A DNA stretch of 64,000 nucleotides from REEB76 sp963774895 (lineage in GTDB: Bacteria; Pseudomonadota; Gammaproteobacteria; Natronospirales; REEB76). The translations under genes were made by a program, and so were the position numbers. Location of the stretch: positions 372,001 through 436,000 of the forward strand of contig CAVZGN010000002.1 of the NCBI GenBank assembly GCA_963774895.1, in the 5' to 3' direction. The notes beneath the pieces were generated by a model. It saw nothing but the letters and a program-made list of their open reading frames with translations. It searched no databases and was not told the DNA's origin. Below are positions 26,887 through 36,608 of this stretch, piece by piece (positions within the stretch are counted from its first letter, which is position 1; each line of letters starts with the position of its first letter).

Positions 26887-28219
26887 TCAAGGTCCGCCAA
26901 TCCATACCTGGGTGGATAGGTAATAGTCCGGCTCATCAGGTCGCGAATATTCCGCTTCGCCGAACAACGCCATCTCCGCATGTTTGGGAATGGCCTGGGT
27001 GTAATCACATAATCCAGACCGGCAAAACGCCGGGATCTTTTGCCACAATGATTCGCGGAAATCATGCGTCATAGAATAAGCTCGCCAGATACGCACGCGT
27101 GCTGGCGGAATATCAGAGATCATGCGCAAGCTGACGTGGCCTGCACGTTGCTGGAAATGCCAGTCGAGTTTCGCCAACGGTGTGCCTGTGCGCATGTGAT
27201 CAGCCAGGATCGCCAGGTCGGCGAACAGGCGGACGTAATCCGTGGGATTATGGCCGTTGTTGGGTAGGTACAGCAGATACTTGTCACCAGCCAGAGAAGA
27301 CCAGTACACATTGGCAGAATCAATCGGCCAGTACGGATCATTAGTCCCAACGATGACAAGTTTGGGCTGCTTGATAGCTGCGAGATAATTCCAGGGATCT
27401 ACCAGTTCCATCAGATCGGATGCCTGGCCTGACTGTACTTTGTTCACCAGATTCACTGCGGCTGTAATCGGCGATCTCCTCCGAGAGTTTGCCCCAGACT
27501 TTATTCTGGAGTCGCAGCTGTACCGGGATATCCAGCATGCTGAAGGACATGGGCGCGATAGCGTGCACGCGTGGGTCGACCGCGGCCGTGAGCCAGGTGG
27601 TCCAGCCGCGCTTGGAAGCGCCCAGAACCAGGAATTTCTGGATGTCCGACTGCCAGTTGTGCGCGGCATAGGACTGCACTGTATCCATGGCGTACACCGC
27701 GCTTTTCACCATCGGCAGTGGCCAGCTGGGATCATGCGTTGCGAGATAGCGCCTGAATGTATAGGCGATGAGCCCATCCTCGGTCTGGCCACCGAATAGG
27801 GGCTCCTCCGGTACTTGCCTGAGTACGGCCGGCGGCATGCGCAGAGCGGTGGCCAGTGCTTCGTAGGCGTCCGCCATCGGATTGTCGGTGCATCTGGCTT
27901 TGGAATCTAGATATTGATCACGCCAGTGTCCGCCGGCGATGAACAATGCTGCGGTCCGTGTAGGCGTGGGCATACCCGCAGGACGGATGATGTAGAGCTG
28001 GTGATGCCAGACGATGCCGTGCCATGTCTGGGAGGTCAGGAGCAATTCCGCAAATTCGCCACCCCTGTAGGTGGCTGTGCATAAGGCTTGCCAGCGGTAA
28101 CTTGAATCGGGCTGCGCAACATATAGCACCAGAAAATCCGGCTGTGCGGCCCGAGCACGCACACTTGCCATAACCGACGCAAGCAGGATTGCGCTAATTG
28201 GCAAGAGTGCGCGTTTCAT
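26887..28219 (-). pseudogene. PqaA-family exported hydrolase, frameshifted
   Basis: A PhoPQ-activated PqaA-like protein split in two frames. The 5' part has a signal peptide and VLGASKRGWTTWL (nucleophile-type GxSxxG), through WGKLSEEIADY. The 3' part resumes as TAAVNLVNKVQSGQ and continues with LVIVGTNDPYWP and LPNNGHNP to a natural end. The switch falls near 27464, where loss of two bases from an ACAC run would explain it. Together they give about 450 residues, the usual family length. Either a recent pseudogene or an assembly error. ATG 28219 is preferred over GTG 28234; it follows the permease by about 20 bp. The spacer 26767-26886 is empty. Confidence 0.75.
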
Positions 28220-28238
28220 CAGAACAGCTATCACAGAA

Positions 28239-29597
28239 TCAGGCTACAGGAGTGCGATTGGACATTCCTTGTGCGCGCCGCTGGTAGGACGCCCAGATAA
28301 AATACAGCGGCAATCCTAGCAGGGTGACGCCGAGACTCACGCCGGTGGATACCGGGTTTTCGTAGAGCGAATAGCCCACCACCAACAATGTGCCGAGTAC
28401 GAACAGCGCTGGAACCACTGGATAACCCAACACTTTGTATGGCCGTGCAAGCTCCGGTTGACGTCGACGTAAGACGAATAGACCGATAACAGCCAGCGCC
28501 AGAAACGGCCAGATACCGAGCACGTAGGCTTCGGCGAGATCCAAGAAGTCCCGGAACGCCAGAAACACCATCGCCAAGGCCCAACTGAAGACAATGGCCA
28601 CATGAGGTGTCTGGAAGCGTGGATGGACCTTACCCACGGATTTGAAGAACAATCCGTCCTGCGCCATGGCGTAGAACACCCGCGGATCCGAGAGGATGCT
28701 GCCGTTCATGGAGCCAAAAGTGGAGACCATCACCAGCACCACGATCACCACCGCTGCGCCCTGGCCGAGCGCCGCGGTCACCGCATCGCTGGCCACCGCT
28801 TTTGATGACGCCAGAGCATCGAACGGTAACGCGACTGCGAACGCCATGTTCATTACGAGGTACACGACAAGTGTCACCAGTGTTCCACCGATGAGAGCCC
28901 TGGGGAGTGAGCGTTGTGGATCCTTCATCTCGCCTGAAAGCGGCGTGATGTTGACCCAGCCATCGTAGGCCCAGAGCGCGGCCACCAGTGCCACGGCCAC
29001 ACCCGACCAGAGGATGTGGCCCGAGGTCACGCCTGCTAGGCTCGCCGCAGGATGCGGTGCGAAGCTGAATAGCGTGATGGCGAGACCGGTGAGCGCCAAT
29101 AACTTGGCGCCAGTGGACAGGTTCTGCACCCATGCGCCCAGACTTAAGGAGCAGTAACTCACCGTCGAAAGCACAGTGATGAGCGCCGCCGCCAAGAGTT
29201 TTTTCTCGATGTGCGTGAACGCGACCGTGCTGCCGAAATAGTCGGCGAATGTAATGGCCTGCGCGGCCCAGGAATTGGGCGTGGTCAGGAGCCACATCCA
29301 GCCGAACATGAAGGCCAGAGCAGGGCCGAAGGCCTGCCGCAGGTAGACGTAGGGCCCACCCGCATCCGGGAACATGGCGGCGAGTTCCGCGACTGAAAGC
29401 GCGCCGAACAGCGAAATGAGACCACCCAGTACCCATACCAGGGCCACCCCCGTGAGGCTGCCGGTGTCGGCGGCAATGGGCGATGGCACCTTGTAGATGC
29501 CACTACCGATGATCACGCCCACGACTACCGCGGCGCCGGTCCAGGCGCCGAGCTTGCGCGGTAACTGGGGTGATGGGTGTTTGTAACTGTCAGGCAT
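28239..29597 (-). CDS. APC-family amino acid permease
   Basis: About 452 residues with roughly twelve membrane helices. The first helix holds the APC signature VVVGVIIGSGIYKVPS, with a helix-6 region ALWAYDGWVNITPLSGEMKDP typical of the LAT/amino-acid-polyamine branch. It should import or exchange amino acids by proton coupling; specificity cannot be read. ATG 29597 (M-P-D-S-Y) is favoured over 29615 because the protein then begins with the usual short cytoplasmic tail. It may be co-transcribed with the PqaA-like gene downstream. The 170-bp spacer 29598-29767 holds no feature I recognise. Confidence 0.87.
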   Translation of the reverse strand: MPDSYKHPSPQLPRKLGAWTGAAVVVGVIIGSGIYKVPSPIAADTGSLTGVALVWVLGGLISLFGALSVAELAAMFPDAGGPYVYLRQAFGPALAFMFGWMWLLTTPNSWAAQAITFADYFGSTVAFTHIEKKLLAAALITVLSTVSYCSLSLGAWVQNLSTGAKLLALTGLAITLFSFAPHPAASLAGVTSGHILWSGVAVALVAALWAYDGWVNITPLSGEMKDPQRSLPRALIGGTLVTLVVYLVMNMAFAVALPFDALASSKAVASDAVTAALGQGAAVVIVVLVMVSTFGSMNGSILSDPRVFYAMAQDGLFFKSVGKVHPRFQTPHVAIVFSWALAMVFLAFRDFLDLAEAYVLGIWPFLALAVIGLFVLRRRQPELARPYKVLGYPVVPALFVLGTLLVVGYSLYENPVSTGVSLGVTLLGLPLYFIWASYQRRAQGMSNRTPVA

Positions 29598-29767
29598 GGA
29601 CGCGCAGCCTGCCACAGTGACGCTCCGCCGTCACCTCATCCTGCTATGCCAGGTAGCTTGTAAACCGGTATATTTCGCTACCGGGTAACCCGCTGACAGC
29701 CAGTTCGTCCACTTAGGGGTAGACAAATTACCAGAAGCGTTATCACAGTAGCGGAGACAGTTACTGT

Positions 29768-30199
29768 ATGAACACGTTTACTGGCGGCTGTTACTGCGGC
29801 AACCTTCAAATCAGTTTTGAGACCGGGTTTGATCAGGCGAACCTGCCTCTGCGTGTCTGCCAGTGCTCGTTCTGTCGTGCCCATGGGGCCGTAACGACTA
29901 CGGACCCCAACGGCCGTGTAAGCATTTGCGCAAACACGCCTGTGCGCCTACGCCATTATCGCTTCGGACTCGGGATCACGGATTTCCTCATATGCGCAGA
30001 CTGTGGGGTATTTGTGGGCGCACTGATGCACATCGAGGGCGCGCTTTATGCCAGCATCAATGCCAATATTTTTAATGAGCGCGGCGGCTTGCAGGGCCAA
30101 CCGCGGCCGGTAGACTACGCGGATGAAACTGATGAACAACGCCGCGCGCGCCGCAAGCAAAACTGGACTCCTGCGATACTCACCGGCAAGTTGGCTTGA
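29768..30199 (+). CDS. GFA/CENP-V-type zinc protein
   Basis: 143 residues with the full zinc-ligand pattern of the glutathione-dependent formaldehyde-activating (GFA) family: GGCYCGNLQISFE, CQCSFCRAHG and LICADCGVF, giving seven cysteines. These proteins bind zinc and sometimes glutathione adducts; the true reaction is usually unknown. The stop codon directly abuts the ATG of the BamA-like gene, an unusual coupling between a cytoplasmic zinc protein and an outer-membrane barrel. Confidence 0.85.
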   Translation: MNTFTGGCYCGNLQISFETGFDQANLPLRVCQCSFCRAHGAVTTTDPNGRVSICANTPVRLRHYRFGLGITDFLICADCGVFVGALMHIEGALYASINANIFNERGGLQGQPRPVDYADETDEQRRARRKQNWTPAILTGKLA

Positions 30200-31879
30200 A
30201 TGGCCAGACAAATAATCCGGATCTGCATCCTGATATTGGCAGTGGCTGTTTCAACAGGCCGGCTGGTGCACGCAGACACCTGTCCAGTGCCAACCAACAG
30301 TGACGCAAATCAATGGCGCGGAGAGGCTGGATGGGATGAACTTGCCGCCCAAGGTTACCGCATCGGTGATGTGCACATCATCGTGGATAATGTATTCGAT
30401 CCCAATGATCCATACGCCGACAGCTGGTACGCGCGCCTCGCCAACAAATTGCATATCAAGACCCACCCCGGGGCGATTCGCGAGCAACTGCTATTCAAGT
30501 CAGGAGATCCGGTTGACCCGCGCGTCATCTACGAAAGTGCGCGCCGTCTGAATGCCCTGCTGTATTTGCGTGAGTCCAAAATTCGCCCGGCAAGCTGCAG
30601 CGACCGCCGCGTGAATGTCGACGTGACGGTCAAGGATGCTTGGACATTGAAACTCGACATCGCATTCGCCCACATCGGTGGGCAGAATACCCTGCAGTTC
30701 GAAGTCACGGATGCCAATTTCCTGGGCACCGGCAAGGAACTGAGCGTGGGACACACCAGCAATCCGCAGCGCAGCGCCAACCTGGTGAATTATCTGGATC
30801 CATCGTTGTTGGGCAGTTACTGGCAACTGGCCGCCACTTACGAGGACCTGTCCGATGGTCATATCAAATATCTGAGCGTCGGCCAGCCTTTCTACGAGGA
30901 TCAGACACCCTGGTCGGTGCAGACGAGTTTTTATGATCAAGAGGAGAACCTCAACTTCTACAACCAGGGCACGCTCGCTTGGTCCGCACCTAGCAGCCTG
31001 CAACAACATTATGTGTCATGGGCGCATCTCATCGACTGGTCGGGCGCAGATCAGAGCGGCACGCGTGCCGGTGTGCTGTACACCGATAGCGATTACGGCT
31101 ACGGGCCGTTGCAGCCAGACTACCCCGGATTATTGCCCGAGCCGACCTTGACGCCACGTGAACTCGCCGGCGTGGGTCTCACCTGGGAGTATTTCCAGGA
31201 CCGGTATGCGAGCTTTACCAACATGCTCTACATAAACCGTGCCGAGGATTACAACCTGGGCTGGAAACTGGACTTGCAAGCCGGGCATTACGGCGAGAGT
31301 CTGGGCGGCGATGTGTCAGCACCGTTTTACGGTGTATCGGCCTCCTGGGGAACCGAGTTGCGCGGCGATACTTTATTGCTGGCATCCGCTTTCGCCTATG
31401 ACCGTCAACAGGATGGCGTTAGCCAGAACCTGCAGAGCAATCTGACCTTGACCGCCTATAACCAGTATTTTCCCTGGCAGACACTGGTCGCGCATGTGCA
31501 ATGGGATTCCGTGTTGCGGCCGGATCCGGAAAGTTACTTGTACATCGGTGGTCTACAGGGCTTGCGTGGTTATCCCAACTATTATGCTATCGGCGACCGC
31601 CGCTGGCAGGCGACATTCGAAGACCGAATCGTCACGCCGGTACAGATCCTGAGTCTGTTCCAGCTGGGATTCGTGGGCTATGTGGATGTGGCCCAAATCC
31701 ATCAGTCGTCGCCAACCACATGGAGCCCGGTTTATAGCGATGTCGGGCTGGGATTTCGCATCGGCAATATCCGCAGTGCCTTCGACAATACTTTCTACTT
31801 CACCGTCGCCTGGCCCCTCAAGAGCGGACCCGGCGTGCATGGGCACGAAATCGTCATCGGCAACATAATCAGTTTCTGA
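30200..31879 (+). CDS. BamA/TamA-like outer-membrane protein with one POTRA domain
   Basis: 559 residues. Signal peptide to about VHADT; a single POTRA-like domain at about residues 53-130 (FKSGDPVDPRVIYESARRLNALLYLRES, then VNVDVTVKDAWTLKLDI); then a beta-barrel with the loop-6-type motif IGGLQGLRGYPNY near 450 and a terminal Phe (IGNIISF). This fits the Omp85 superfamily but with far fewer POTRA domains than BamA, closer to the small surface-antigen/PATATIN-type barrels. Two Cys (about 28 and 132) could pair in the periplasm. It converges with, and overlaps by 11 bp, the glucan synthase gene. Confidence 0.82.
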   Translation: MARQIIRICILILAVAVSTGRLVHADTCPVPTNSDANQWRGEAGWDELAAQGYRIGDVHIIVDNVFDPNDPYADSWYARLANKLHIKTHPGAIREQLLFKSGDPVDPRVIYESARRLNALLYLRESKIRPASCSDRRVNVDVTVKDAWTLKLDIAFAHIGGQNTLQFEVTDANFLGTGKELSVGHTSNPQRSANLVNYLDPSLLGSYWQLAATYEDLSDGHIKYLSVGQPFYEDQTPWSVQTSFYDQEENLNFYNQGTLAWSAPSSLQQHYVSWAHLIDWSGADQSGTRAGVLYTDSDYGYGPLQPDYPGLLPEPTLTPRELAGVGLTWEYFQDRYASFTNMLYINRAEDYNLGWKLDLQAGHYGESLGGDVSAPFYGVSASWGTELRGDTLLLASAFAYDRQQDGVSQNLQSNLTLTAYNQYFPWQTLVAHVQWDSVLRPDPESYLYIGGLQGLRGYPNYYAIGDRRWQATFEDRIVTPVQILSLFQLGFVGYVDVAQIHQSSPTTWSPVYSDVGLGFRIGNIRSAFDNTFYFTVAWPLKSGPGVHGHEIVIGNIISF

Positions 31880-34502
31880 TCTCCAGACTTTCTGCCTCGA
31901 GCACCGACTGTGCCAGCTCATCCATGTCCTCAGCGCGATCGATGATGCTGGCTGGCAGAAACGGCATTGCTGACAGCAATGCCAGCACCAATGATGCGCA
32001 GTAGGGGATCGACTGGATCAGCAACACCGTCACCCAGAGCATAAGGTCGCGCATGCCGGTACCCACCTGGGTAAATACTGCCAAGGCACTCAGCCACAGT
32101 GCCAGCATGATCAAGGTTTCCTCGCGGCTCGCGGCCATAGCATGCAGTAACCTATGGCTGCGCACCTGCTTGGGTGTCCGGAAAAATGCGTAGCCGCGGG
32201 TCAGGAATCCGCTGAGCGTCGCCAGTCCGATGGTGTGGGTGAGCGCCAGTCCGGCCAACGCCGCTGCCAGTGTCTGGCGGATGTTGGCGCCCACCCGGAT
32301 GCGGTACAGGTATACCAGCTTGGCGATCTTGAACGTGAATAACGTCAGCGGTAACGCCGACACCACCAGCATGGGTGGATCGATGTTGTGGGGGAAATTG
32401 ATCATGGCCAGCGACCGCAGCAAGGCGCTCAGGTTGAACAGCAGATTGAGCCCATCCGCCAGCCACGGCAGCCAGCCCGCCAGGAAGTGATAGCGTTGGC
32501 CCGGTGTGAGTGGGCCGCCACGTCCCACCAGGATACCGGCGTGCTGACGCAGGATCTGCATGGCGCCGTAGGCCCAGCGAAAGCGTTGTTGCTTGTAATC
32601 CAGGAAGGTATCCGGCATCAGCCCACGGCCGTAACTGCGTGGCAGGTAGGCTGCTTCAAGGCCGGCCGCGAACACCCGCAAGCCCAATTCCGCATCCTCG
32701 GTGATGCACCATTCAGCCCAGCCATGCAGATCGTCCAGCACCGCCTTGCGGATCATGGTCATGGTACCGTGCTGGATGATTGCGTTGCGTTCGTTACGAG
32801 TGATCATGCCGATGTAGAAGAAGCCCCGGTACTCGGCATAACATATGGCTTTGAAAGCGTTTATATCGGCGTCACGATAATCCTGCGGCGCCTGCACTAC
32901 GGCGATCTTACCGTCGGCAAACAACGGCAGCAGATCTTTGAGCCAATGGCGATCCACCTGGTAATCGCTGTCGATGATAGCGATTACCTCGGCATGCGGG
33001 GATGTGTGTCGCGATGCAAAATTGAGCGCACCCGCCTTGAAGCCGGAGAGCGGTGCTACGTGGAAGAAACGGAAATGCCCGCCGAGTTTTTTGCAATAGG
33101 TTTGTACTGGTCGCCATACGGCTTCATCTTGAGTGTTGTTGTCGATCACCAGTACTTCGAAGCGTGGGTAATCCAATGCCGCCAAGGTATCTAGGGTTTT
33201 ATTCAGCATCTCCGGCGGTTCGTTATAGGCCGGCACATGAATTGATACAAACGGCAGCGCATCGTCGGCGACGCGTATGGGTTCGAACAGGCGCCGGCGC
33301 ATGGTGATCCAGTGGGCTTCGGCCCACTCATGGGCCTCGGCGAGCAGCACCAGGATGACGCCCAGCATGCCTATGAACAGCAATAATCCCACGGCTACAC
33401 TGGCGGTGGTCAGGTACTGGCGCGTGTAGTCATAGATCACCCACACGATGGCGGTGGTCACCGTATATACGATGACCGCCAGGAAACTGCGGCCACGTTT
33501 CTTAAGAGTGCGACTGTCCCAATATAAAAGCGTTAACAACAACGCCGCGAAGATCACCGAGACGGCTGCCAGCATCTGCCAGTGCGGGATGCTGACAATG
33601 GGTTGGGTGAAGGTGAATTTCGGCTGACGGTAAACGTTATACACACCCCAATAGGCGCCGACTGCGCCTTCGGTCTGTTGTTTCCAGGGCTGGTCGAAGG
33701 CTTCCATGACGTAGTAGGTCCAATGCTGCGCCGCGGCGTAGGCCAGGAAACGCCGCAGGAAGGTCGCTTCATTCGACACCGAAGCCACGGCTGCGTGGCG
33801 CGCACGCCCGTCGCTGGGCCAACCGACCTCCGCGATTACGATGGGTTTGCCCGGGAAGGTCTTCTCCAGATCACGCATGCGCGCGGCGATGTAGGGTACA
33901 GCTTGGTCCATGCCCACGCCCTCCCAGTAGGGCAGCATGTGCACTGCGATAAAATCTACGTGCGCCACAAGTTCCGGATGCTGGATCCAGGTGTACCAGG
34001 GTTCGGCGGTGCTCACTGGCTGGTCGATTTCCTCGCGTGCTTCATCCAGGTAGGGGATCAGCTCCTCGCTGGAGACGTCGCCGCGCAGCACTGCCTCGTT
34101 GCCGATAATGACGCGCACTACATTGGGGCTGGATTTGGCGATGGCGATGGCGCGGGCCACGTAGGCCGCATCCAGCTTCTGATCCTTGTCGATCCATACG
34201 CCCAGGGCCACGTTGAGGTGGCACTTGCGTGCCAAAGCCGGGATGTGCTCGAACGTGCCTTCCACGGAGTAGGTGCGCACCGCATAGGTTTTTCCGGCGA
34301 GCAGTTTTAGATCAGCGGCGATCTCCGCATCCGTGGGCAGTTTGTGCAAGACCGCATCCTGGTCGATGCGGAACGGTGAAAACGCGAAGCCCTGGATGGT
34401 CGGCGGCCAGGCCGGCTCATGCTCCGGTTGGTTGAACCAGGCCCAGACGCTCACGGTGAGTGCGGCAGCCGCGATAGCGATGATGAAGCTGGATCTTCCC
34501 AC
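31869..34502 (-). CDS. GH17-GT2 membrane glucan synthase (NdvB-like)
   Basis: 877 residues. After an N-terminal anchor helix lies a GH17-type domain (about 35-300) with both catalytic acids visible: Glu in IIGNEAVLR and Glu in VIAEVGWPSDG. Three helices follow (about 305-390), then a GT2 synthase domain with IDNNTQDEAV, DSDYQVD (DxD), TEDAELGLR (ED) and QQRFRWAYG (QxxRW), and more helices to the end. This is the architecture of NdvB-type beta-1,3-glucan synthases, where the GH17 part remodels the chain as a transglucosylase. It lies 6 bp after aroE and is probably read from the same transcript. It should make an osmoregulated or biofilm beta-glucan. Confidence 0.88.
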   Translation of the reverse strand: MGRSSFIIAIAAAALTVSVWAWFNQPEHEPAWPPTIQGFAFSPFRIDQDAVLHKLPTDAEIAADLKLLAGKTYAVRTYSVEGTFEHIPALARKCHLNVALGVWIDKDQKLDAAYVARAIAIAKSSPNVVRVIIGNEAVLRGDVSSEELIPYLDEAREEIDQPVSTAEPWYTWIQHPELVAHVDFIAVHMLPYWEGVGMDQAVPYIAARMRDLEKTFPGKPIVIAEVGWPSDGRARHAAVASVSNEATFLRRFLAYAAAQHWTYYVMEAFDQPWKQQTEGAVGAYWGVYNVYRQPKFTFTQPIVSIPHWQMLAAVSVIFAALLLTLLYWDSRTLKKRGRSFLAVIVYTVTTAIVWVIYDYTRQYLTTASVAVGLLLFIGMLGVILVLLAEAHEWAEAHWITMRRRLFEPIRVADDALPFVSIHVPAYNEPPEMLNKTLDTLAALDYPRFEVLVIDNNTQDEAVWRPVQTYCKKLGGHFRFFHVAPLSGFKAGALNFASRHTSPHAEVIAIIDSDYQVDRHWLKDLLPLFADGKIAVVQAPQDYRDADINAFKAICYAEYRGFFYIGMITRNERNAIIQHGTMTMIRKAVLDDLHGWAEWCITEDAELGLRVFAAGLEAAYLPRSYGRGLMPDTFLDYKQQRFRWAYGAMQILRQHAGILVGRGGPLTPGQRYHFLAGWLPWLADGLNLLFNLSALLRSLAMINFPHNIDPPMLVVSALPLTLFTFKIAKLVYLYRIRVGANIRQTLAAALAGLALTHTIGLATLSGFLTRGYAFFRTPKQVRSHRLLHAMAASREETLIMLALWLSALAVFTQVGTGMRDLMLWVTVLLIQSIPYCASLVLALLSAMPFLPASIIDRAEDMDELAQSVLEAESLEIRN

Positions 34503-34508
34503 TCGCAG

Positions 34509-35330
34509 CTAAGGTATGTGGATGGCGAGCAGAGTCGCCGTCGGCGGGCGCACACCACGCCACACGTAGAATGATTCCGCGGCTTGTTCTACCAGCATCC
34601 CCCAGCCATCCAGCACCAGCGTTGCGCCTTCCTGCACGGCCCAATGCATGAACACGGTGGGGCGGTCGCTGTAGGCCAGGTCATAGCATACGGCGCCAGG
34701 ATTCAGGCAGTCGTGCGGCAAGCGCGGCAGTTCGCCGCTGAGGCTGGCGGCGGTGGCATTGATGACTACATCGAAGCTTTGCCGTCGCAGGCTCTCGAAG
34801 CCGCTGCCGGTGACGTGGCCGGTAGTGTGTTCATTTGCAAGTTTGATGGCGCGAGCTGGCGTACGGTTGGCGATGTGCACCCATGCCGGTTTCTCGGCCA
34901 ACAATGCCGGCAGCACACCACGTGCCGCGCCGCCTGCGCCCAATAACAGGATGCGTGCGTTTTTCAGCACTATTTGATGGTTGCCTTTGAGGTCATTCAC
35001 CAGACCGACGCCATCGGTGTTATCCCCCAGGAGCTTGCCGTCGTCACGCACCGAGAGTGTATTGATGGCGCGCGTTTTCTTGGACCTGGGTGTGTGCACG
35101 TGGCAGACAGCGAAGGCTTCCTCCTTGAATGGCAGGGTGACATTCACTCCCAGGCCGCCGGCATCCAGGAATGCCCGCAGCGCGGCCGTGAAGCCATGCG
35201 GGCCCGCATCGATGCGCGTGTACTGGATCGACTGGCCGGTGAGACGGGCGAATTCCGTGTGGATCTCCGGTGAACGGCTGTGGGCTACCGGATGACCGAT
35301 GATGGTGTAACGTGCGGCAGCTTGTGGCAT
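34509..35330 (-). CDS. aroE: Shikimate dehydrogenase
   Basis: 273 residues of standard AroE length. IIGHPVAHSRSPEIH provides the shikimate-binding Ser pair, VTLPFKEEAF the catalytic Lys, NTDGVGLVND the paired Asp, and LLGAGGAARGVLPAL the NADP-binding Rossmann loop, with VINATAASLSG downstream. It reduces 3-dehydroshikimate in aromatic amino acid synthesis. It lies between hemB (about 80 bp upstream on the same strand) and the glucan synthase. Confidence 0.93.
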   Translation of the reverse strand: MPQAAARYTIIGHPVAHSRSPEIHTEFARLTGQSIQYTRIDAGPHGFTAALRAFLDAGGLGVNVTLPFKEEAFAVCHVHTPRSKKTRAINTLSVRDDGKLLGDNTDGVGLVNDLKGNHQIVLKNARILLLGAGGAARGVLPALLAEKPAWVHIANRTPARAIKLANEHTTGHVTGSGFESLRRQSFDVVINATAASLSGELPRLPHDCLNPGAVCYDLAYSDRPTVFMHWAVQEGATLVLDGWGMLVEQAAESFYVWRGVRPPTATLLAIHIP

Positions 35331-35411
35331 CGAAGTTCCCTGAGCAATTTAAGCGACAGTCGAACGACCTGCTGGTTTCTGTGTTGATTTAAGCCTGCGT
35401 TTTCTACTTGC

Positions 35412-36425
35412 TTATTCTGTCAGCCAGCGAGCCGCGCGCTTGGCGAAATAGGTGAGGATGGCATCGGCGCCCGCACGCTTGATAGCCATCAGGCATTCCA
35501 GAACACTGCTTTTTTCATCCAGCCAGCCATTCTGCACCGCCGCCATCAGCATGGAATATTCGCCACTCACCTGATAGACGCAGGTGGGCGCGCCGAATTC
35601 GTCCTTAACGCGCCGCACGATGTCGAGATACGGCAGTCCCGGTTTCACCATCACCATGTCGGCACCTTCCTCGAGGTCCAGTGCCACTTCCCGCAGGGCT
35701 TCGTCGCTGTTGGCCGGATCCATCTGGTAAGTGTGTTTGCTGCCCTTGCCGAGATAGGCGGCGGAACCTAGCGCGTCCCTGAACGGTGCGTACAGGTTGG
35801 AAGCAAATTTGGCGGAGTACGCCAGGATGCGGGTGTTCCTGAATCCGTGTTTTTCCAGTTGTGCGCGGATGGCGCCCACGCGCCCGTCCATCATGTCGGA
35901 AGGCGCCAGCATGTCGGCACCGGCTTGCGCATGCGACAATGCTTGCTTGACCAATACTTCCAGGCTCTCATCGTTCAATACGTAGCCACTGGCATCGATG
36001 ATGCCGTCCTGCCCATGGGTGGTGTAGGGATCCAGAGCCACATCGGTGATGACACCCAGCCCGGGAAATTTTTCCTTGAGGGCACGCACCGCGCGTTGCA
36101 CCAGGCCATCGGAGTTGTGGGCTTCCTTGGCATCCAGGGATTTCTTTCCTTTGGGTATTACCGGAAACAGTGCCAGCGCGGGTATGCCGAGCTGTACCAG
36201 CTCGGCGGCCTCTTTAAGCAACTCATCGATGCTGAGCCTCTCGATTCCGGGCATGGAGACCACGGCTTCCCGCTGCTGCCAGCCATCACGCACAAACAGC
36301 GGATAGATGAGATCGTCGGTGCTAAGACGCGTTTCGCGCATCAGGCGGCGGGAGAATTCGTCGCGGCGCATGCGCCGCATGCGGGTGGCGGGGAAACTAC
36401 CCGGGAAACGGGATGTGCGGCTCAA
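35412..36425 (-). CDS. hemB: Delta-aminolevulinic acid dehydratase
   Basis: 337 residues, the usual HemB length. Both active-site lysines are seen in ILAYSAKFASNLYAPF and in VMVKPGLPYLDIV; the metal-site region VALDPYTTHGQDG has lost the Cys residues of zinc-dependent forms, indicating a magnesium-type bacterial enzyme. It condenses two 5-aminolevulinate molecules into porphobilinogen. It diverges from the ECF sigma gene over a 183-bp spacer, in which I see no clear regulatory motif. Confidence 0.95.
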   Translation of the reverse strand: MSRTSRFPGSFPATRMRRMRRDEFSRRLMRETRLSTDDLIYPLFVRDGWQQREAVVSMPGIERLSIDELLKEAAELVQLGIPALALFPVIPKGKKSLDAKEAHNSDGLVQRAVRALKEKFPGLGVITDVALDPYTTHGQDGIIDASGYVLNDESLEVLVKQALSHAQAGADMLAPSDMMDGRVGAIRAQLEKHGFRNTRILAYSAKFASNLYAPFRDALGSAAYLGKGSKHTYQMDPANSDEALREVALDLEEGADMVMVKPGLPYLDIVRRVKDEFGAPTCVYQVSGEYSMLMAAVQNGWLDEKSSVLECLMAIKRAGADAILTYFAKRAARWLTE

Positions 36426-36608
36426 CTGAAATACCTCGGAAACATGCTCAATACCTCTGAATAAACACCCGGTTATCTGACACCCAGCAAGGCTAGTTAA
36501 AGGGGCCGCAGCCTGGATTACAGTCTGTGATTATACTGGTACCCTCCGCCGCTGCCCGCAGGACTGGCGGGAAGGTAATAAAACCCCTGTAACCCGGGTC
36601 TCTGCTAC

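Noticed and set aside
32388..33194. 268-residue frame opposite the glucan synthase
   Set aside because: Overlaps the GT2 catalytic domain antisense; the conserved motifs are on the minus strand.
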